Of a DNA stretch of 17,705 nt, positions 15,058 through 17,705 are shown piece by piece. The notes under the pieces are model-generated. The model did no database searches. It worked only from the letters and a program-made list of their open reading frames with translations, and was not told the DNA's origin. This stretch comes from Wenzhouxiangella sp. (GTDB taxonomy: Bacteria > Pseudomonadota > Gammaproteobacteria > Xanthomonadales > Wenzhouxiangellaceae): positions 1-17,705 of the forward strand of contig SKIE01000181.1 of NCBI GenBank assembly GCA_007116585.1. Reading direction: 5' to 3'. A program made the translations under genes and the position numbers. Position 1 is the first letter of the stretch; each line of letters begins with the position of its first letter.

Positions 15058-15079
15058 TGACGTCATCGGACCCTATAAT
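15058..15079 (+). promoter_or_regulatory. nnr promoter: perfect TATAAT -10 with an upstream TGACGTCA palindrome
   Basis: TATAAT at 15074-15079 is a perfect sigma-70 -10, only eight nt before the nnr ATG, so the mRNA would be leaderless or nearly so. No good -35 exists at 16-18 nt. The spacer holds the perfect 8-bp palindrome TGACGTCA (15058-15065), a possible operator in the divergent region shared with the lipoprotein gene. The factor is unknown. Confidence 0.5.
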
Positions 15080-15087
15080 TCGTGGTC

Positions 15088-16560
15088 ATGGAAGTTCGTC
15101 ACCGACTATATCGAGCCGAGCAGGTTCGCACGCTTGACCAACTCGCAATCGAGCGTCACGGCATTGCCGGTTATGCACTGATGGAACGGGCAGGCACGGA
15201 GGCTTTTGCGGTGCTGCGGGCGCGCTGGCCGGAGGCGCGATGCATCACGGTATGCTGCGGCGGCGGCAATAACGGCGGCGACGGTTACGTGGTCGCGCGC
15301 CTGGCCCGCGAGGCCGGCCTGGACGTACAGTTGTTCGCGCTGAAAGATCCGGCCGCGCTGACCGGCGATGCGGCGAGGGCAGCAGAAGATTGGCAGGCGG
15401 GCGGCGAGCGCCCCGCAGAGCCTGGCGCGTCTCTGGTCGGTGAGGTGATTATTGACGCCATGCTCGGCACCGGCCTGGATCGCCCGCCGGCCGGCGCTTA
15501 TGCCGAGATGATCAAGCAGATCAACGACAGTGGTCTTCCGGTGCTGGCCGTGGATGTGCCGTCCGGGCTGTCCGCTGATACCGGCATGCCGCTGCATCCC
15601 ACCGTGCAGGCCAGTGTGACCACGACCTTTATCGGCAACAAGCGCGGCCTGTATACCGGCGAGGCGGGCCGCTGGTGCGGACAGCGACTGTATTTCGATC
15701 TGGACACACCCGCCGCCATTCACGACGAAGTCCAAGCCGACGCCTTTTTGCTGGACACCGATCGATTGCCTGCCTGGTTGCCGCCGCGTGCGCCCGACCA
15801 GCACAAGGGGCAACTGGGCCACGTGCTGGTGGTTGGCGGGGATACCGGTATGGCGGGCGCTGCAGTTCTCGCCGGGCAGTCTGCGCTGCGCACCGGTTCC
15901 GGTCTCGTTTCACTGGCCACTCGAGCGGGCCATGACAGCGCCGCGCTGGCGGTGCAACCTGAGTTGATGGCGCACGCCGTGGCGTTAGCGGATGCGCTGG
16001 ACGCGCTGGTTGCTCGCGCTGATGTGATTGCGCTCGGCCCCGGCCTGGGGCGCAGCGATTGGTCAAGGGCGCTGTGGCAGCAGGTGCTGGCTGCCGGGCG
16101 GCCGCTGGTGATTGATGCCGACGGCTTGAACCTGCTCGCCGAAGTACAGAATGCCAGCACTGTGAGCAATGCGGTCCTGACACCGCATCCGGGCGAGGCC
16201 GCACGTTTGCTGGACTGCCGCGTGACCGAGATTCAGCACGACCGCTTCGCCGCCGTGCGCGAGCTTTGCGACCGTTACCGGTCTGTGGTTGTGTTGAAAG
16301 GTCACGGGACCCTGGTCGCTGCACCCGTTCATACGGTGGCAGTATGCCCCTACGGCAACCCCGCGATGGCCTCGGCCGGCATGGGTGACGCGCTGACTGG
16401 CATTATCGCCAGCTTGATTGGGCAGGGGCTGAGCGCCTTCGACGCTGCATGTGGCGGGGTGCTAGTGCATGCCCTGGCGGGTGATGCGGCGGCGGCCGGG
16501 CGTCGCCAGATTCTGGCCTCCGATCTGATTGATCATCTGGCCGAGGTGCTGCCGGCATGA
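15088..16560 (+). CDS. nnr: Bifunctional NAD(P)H-hydrate repair enzyme Nnr
   Basis: A 490-residue fusion that repairs hydrated NAD(P)H. The N-terminal YjeF_N epimerase domain (about 8-215) has CGGGNNGGDGYVVARLA (57-73), DAMLGTGLDRPP and DVPSGLSADTG. The C-terminal ADP/ATP-dependent dehydratase domain (about 225-488) has a ribokinase-like fold with GHVLVVGGDTGMAGAAVLAG, LGPGLGRS, PHPGEAARLL, VVLKGHGTLVA and GMGDALTGIIA with catalytic D434. The usual motif is G-S-G-D; Met replaces Ser here. Length is normal for the fused enzyme. ATG 15088 follows a perfect -10 by eight nt and has no ribosome site. An in-frame GTG at 15082 is also possible but would sit at the transcription start. The stop overlaps tsaE (ATGA). 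Confidence 0.95.
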   Translation: MEVRHRLYRAEQVRTLDQLAIERHGIAGYALMERAGTEAFAVLRARWPEARCITVCCGGGNNGGDGYVVARLAREAGLDVQLFALKDPAALTGDAARAAEDWQAGGERPAEPGASLVGEVIIDAMLGTGLDRPPAGAYAEMIKQINDSGLPVLAVDVPSGLSADTGMPLHPTVQASVTTTFIGNKRGLYTGEAGRWCGQRLYFDLDTPAAIHDEVQADAFLLDTDRLPAWLPPRAPDQHKGQLGHVLVVGGDTGMAGAAVLAGQSALRTGSGLVSLATRAGHDSAALAVQPELMAHAVALADALDALVARADVIALGPGLGRSDWSRALWQQVLAAGRPLVIDADGLNLLAEVQNASTVSNAVLTPHPGEAARLLDCRVTEIQHDRFAAVRELCDRYRSVVVLKGHGTLVAAPVHTVAVCPYGNPAMASAGMGDALTGIIASLIGQGLSAFDAACGGVLVHALAGDAAAAGRRQILASDLIDHLAEVLPA

Positions 16561-16985
16561 GTGAAGCCTTCATTCTCCCGACCGAGCAGGACATGCTGGA
16601 TTTTGGCGTGCCGCTGGCGGCTCGTTTGGCGGACGGCGGGGTGGTGTATCTGTCCGGCGATCTTGGCGTGGGCAAGACCACGCTGGTGCGCGGCCTGCTC
16701 CGGGCGATGGGCCACAGCGGCAGCGTCAAAAGCCCCAGCTATGGCCTGGTTGAAAGCTATGACCTGGCCGGTCTGAATGTGCACCATCTGGATCTCTATC
16801 GCCTGGGTGATGCCGAAGAGATCGAATATCTGGGCGTTGCTGATTTGATGGATGGCAACAGCCTGTTGCTGGTCGAGTGGGCCGAGAAAGGCCGCGGCTA
16901 TTTGCCGCCGGCCACGCTGTTTATCCACATCGAAGACCTGCCCGACCAGAGCCGGCGGCTGGTGATGGGCCACGGCCTGAGCTGA
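16557..16985 (+). CDS. tsaE: tRNA threonylcarbamoyladenosine biosynthesis ATPase TsaE
   Basis: A 142-residue P-loop ATPase that works with TsaB, TsaC and TsaD to make t6A at position 37 of ANN-decoding tRNAs. It has Walker A GDLGVGKTT (34-42), the KSPSYGLVESY switch segment that follows (58-68), HHLDLYRL (76-83) and VEWAEKG (106-112), all TsaE signatures. Length is slightly short of E. coli (153) but complete. The ATGA overlap with nnr and the TGATG overlap with the next gene show a translationally coupled operon. The nnr-tsaE neighbourhood is widely conserved in proteobacteria. Confidence 0.94.
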   Translation: MSEAFILPTEQDMLDFGVPLAARLADGGVVYLSGDLGVGKTTLVRGLLRAMGHSGSVKSPSYGLVESYDLAGLNVHHLDLYRLGDAEEIEYLGVADLMDGNSLLLVEWAEKGRGYLPPATLFIHIEDLPDQSRRLVMGHGLS

Positions 16986-17623
16986 TGCGGAGCCGGTCGG
17001 ACCTGCTCTACCTGGCCTATGGCTCGAACCTGCATCCGCTGCGTCTGCAAGAGCGGGTGCCGTCGGCCGGTCTGATGGACGTCGTTCGTTTGAGCGGTCA
17101 GCGGCTGATGTTTCACAAGATCAGCCCGGATGGCTCCAGCAAGTGTGATCTGGTCGAGAGCGGCCGCCGCCATATGGCTTTCGGCGCGCTCTATCGCATG
17201 TCGCCTGAGGATTTGCCCGCGCTGGATGCGGTCGAGGGGCGGGGCTCAGGCTATGACCGGACGCTCATCGAGCTGCCGTTTCTTGGGCGCTGGCTGCGGG
17301 CGTTCACTTATCGCGCGTCGGGTACACATGTGCATCCCACACTGCGGCCGTTTGCCTGGTATCGCGACCTGGTGCTGGCCGGGGCCGAGTTTCTGGGCCT
17401 GCCTCAGACTTACCGGCGACGGCTGGTCGAGGTGGCGACGCAAGCCGACCCTGATCCGGTGCGTGATGCCGAGCACTCGGCTTTGCTGGCCCGTATCCGA
17501 CGCTATCCGTCGCGTGAATCCCTGTCAACAGCACGCAGCGGTGATAGCGTAGCGATTGCCATAAACGAAGCCGCGGGCCGCACTCGCCCTGGCAAAAACG
17601 CTGATTCGAGACGACGACCATGA
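16985..17623 (+). CDS. Gamma-glutamylcyclotransferase-like protein
   Basis: A 212-residue protein with the GGCT (BtrG/AIG2) fold. YLAYGSNLHPLRL (9-21) is the glycine-rich substrate loop, and LDAVEG near residue 80-85 supplies the catalytic Glu. The following YDRTLIELP and RAFTYRAS strands also fit. Such enzymes release 5-oxoproline from gamma-glutamyl compounds; the substrate here is not known. The last 40 or so residues, after ARIRRYPSRESL, are polar, low in structure and outside the usual domain. The start ATG 16985 overlaps the tsaE stop by one base (TGATG); the longer frame upstream overlaps tsaE and is not used. The stop overlaps the next gene by ATGA. Confidence 0.82.
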   Translation: MRSRSDLLYLAYGSNLHPLRLQERVPSAGLMDVVRLSGQRLMFHKISPDGSSKCDLVESGRRHMAFGALYRMSPEDLPALDAVEGRGSGYDRTLIELPFLGRWLRAFTYRASGTHVHPTLRPFAWYRDLVLAGAEFLGLPQTYRRRLVEVATQADPDPVRDAEHSALLARIRRYPSRESLSTARSGDSVAIAINEAAGRTRPGKNADSRRRP

Positions 17624-17705
17624 AAATTTTTGTCCGCCTGCTTGCGCTTGCCGCGCTGCTCAGTTTGTTGCTGCTACTGATCGCTGGTCCGGGAACGCGA
17701 CTGGA
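17620..17705 (+). CDS. N-terminal end of a membrane or secreted protein, cut by the window edge
   Basis: An ATG at 17620 overlaps the stop of the previous gene (ATGA). The frame stays open to the window end (28 codons): MKIFVRLLALAALL, then SLLLLLIAGPGTRL. It is a long leucine-rich hydrophobic stretch after a short basic start, so a signal anchor or signal peptide. The ending GPGTRL is reminiscent of the start of DUF1499-type membrane proteins, but this is too short to assign. It appears to be the fourth gene of the nnr operon. Confidence 0.6.
   Translation, partial: MKIFVRLLALAALLSLLLLLIAGPGTRL

Overview
The window is GC-rich chromosomal DNA from a gammaproteobacterium. The inference rests on a PhoB/PhoR-Pst-PhoU cluster whose two permeases carry large periplasmic inserts of the Pseudomonas type, a QueG-type queuosine enzyme, and an nnr-tsaE gene pair. 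The exact lineage (for example Wenzhouxiangella/Chromatiales/Xanthomonadales) cannot be fixed from the sequence alone. No tRNA, rRNA, CRISPR array or transposase gene was seen.

Layout. Positions 1-84 are the 3' end of a Fur-family regulator, followed by a WYL-domain regulator (96-1067). Positions 1074-11110 are a complete phosphate-starvation module on the + strand: phoB, phoR, an outer-membrane porin, pstS, pstC, pstA, pstB and phoU. Four promoters in it (before phoB, the porin, pstS and pstC) share one geometry: two PhoB-type heptamers 11 nt apart and a -10 hexamer exactly 10 nt after the second. A strong intrinsic terminator separates pstS from pstC, which then has its own Pho-type promoter. 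Together the genes would sense phosphate limitation (PhoR, PhoU, Pst), activate transcription (PhoB), bring phosphate across the outer membrane (porin), bind it in the periplasm (PstS) and import it with ATP (PstCAB).

The minus strand then carries, in transcription order, a small lipoprotein (14978-14328), queG (14297-13191), a 237-bp imperfect palindrome (13208-12972), a class III aminotransferase-fold protein of unknown substrate (12887-11385), and a 51-codon hydrophobic protein (11296-11141). The last has a leader that can fold to hide its Shine-Dalgarno sequence. On the + strand from 15088 runs a tightly overlapping operon: nnr, tsaE, a gamma-glutamylcyclotransferase-like gene and the start of a membrane or secreted protein cut by the window edge.

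The most unusual parts are non-coding. (1) The giant inverted repeat between queG and the aminotransferase: its arms differ mostly by transitions that keep G-U pairing only in the minus-strand RNA, and it contains the queG stop codon. (2) The three-hairpin, attenuator-like leader between the aminotransferase and the small hydrophobic protein. Both are described from direct base-by-base pairing; their functions are inferred.
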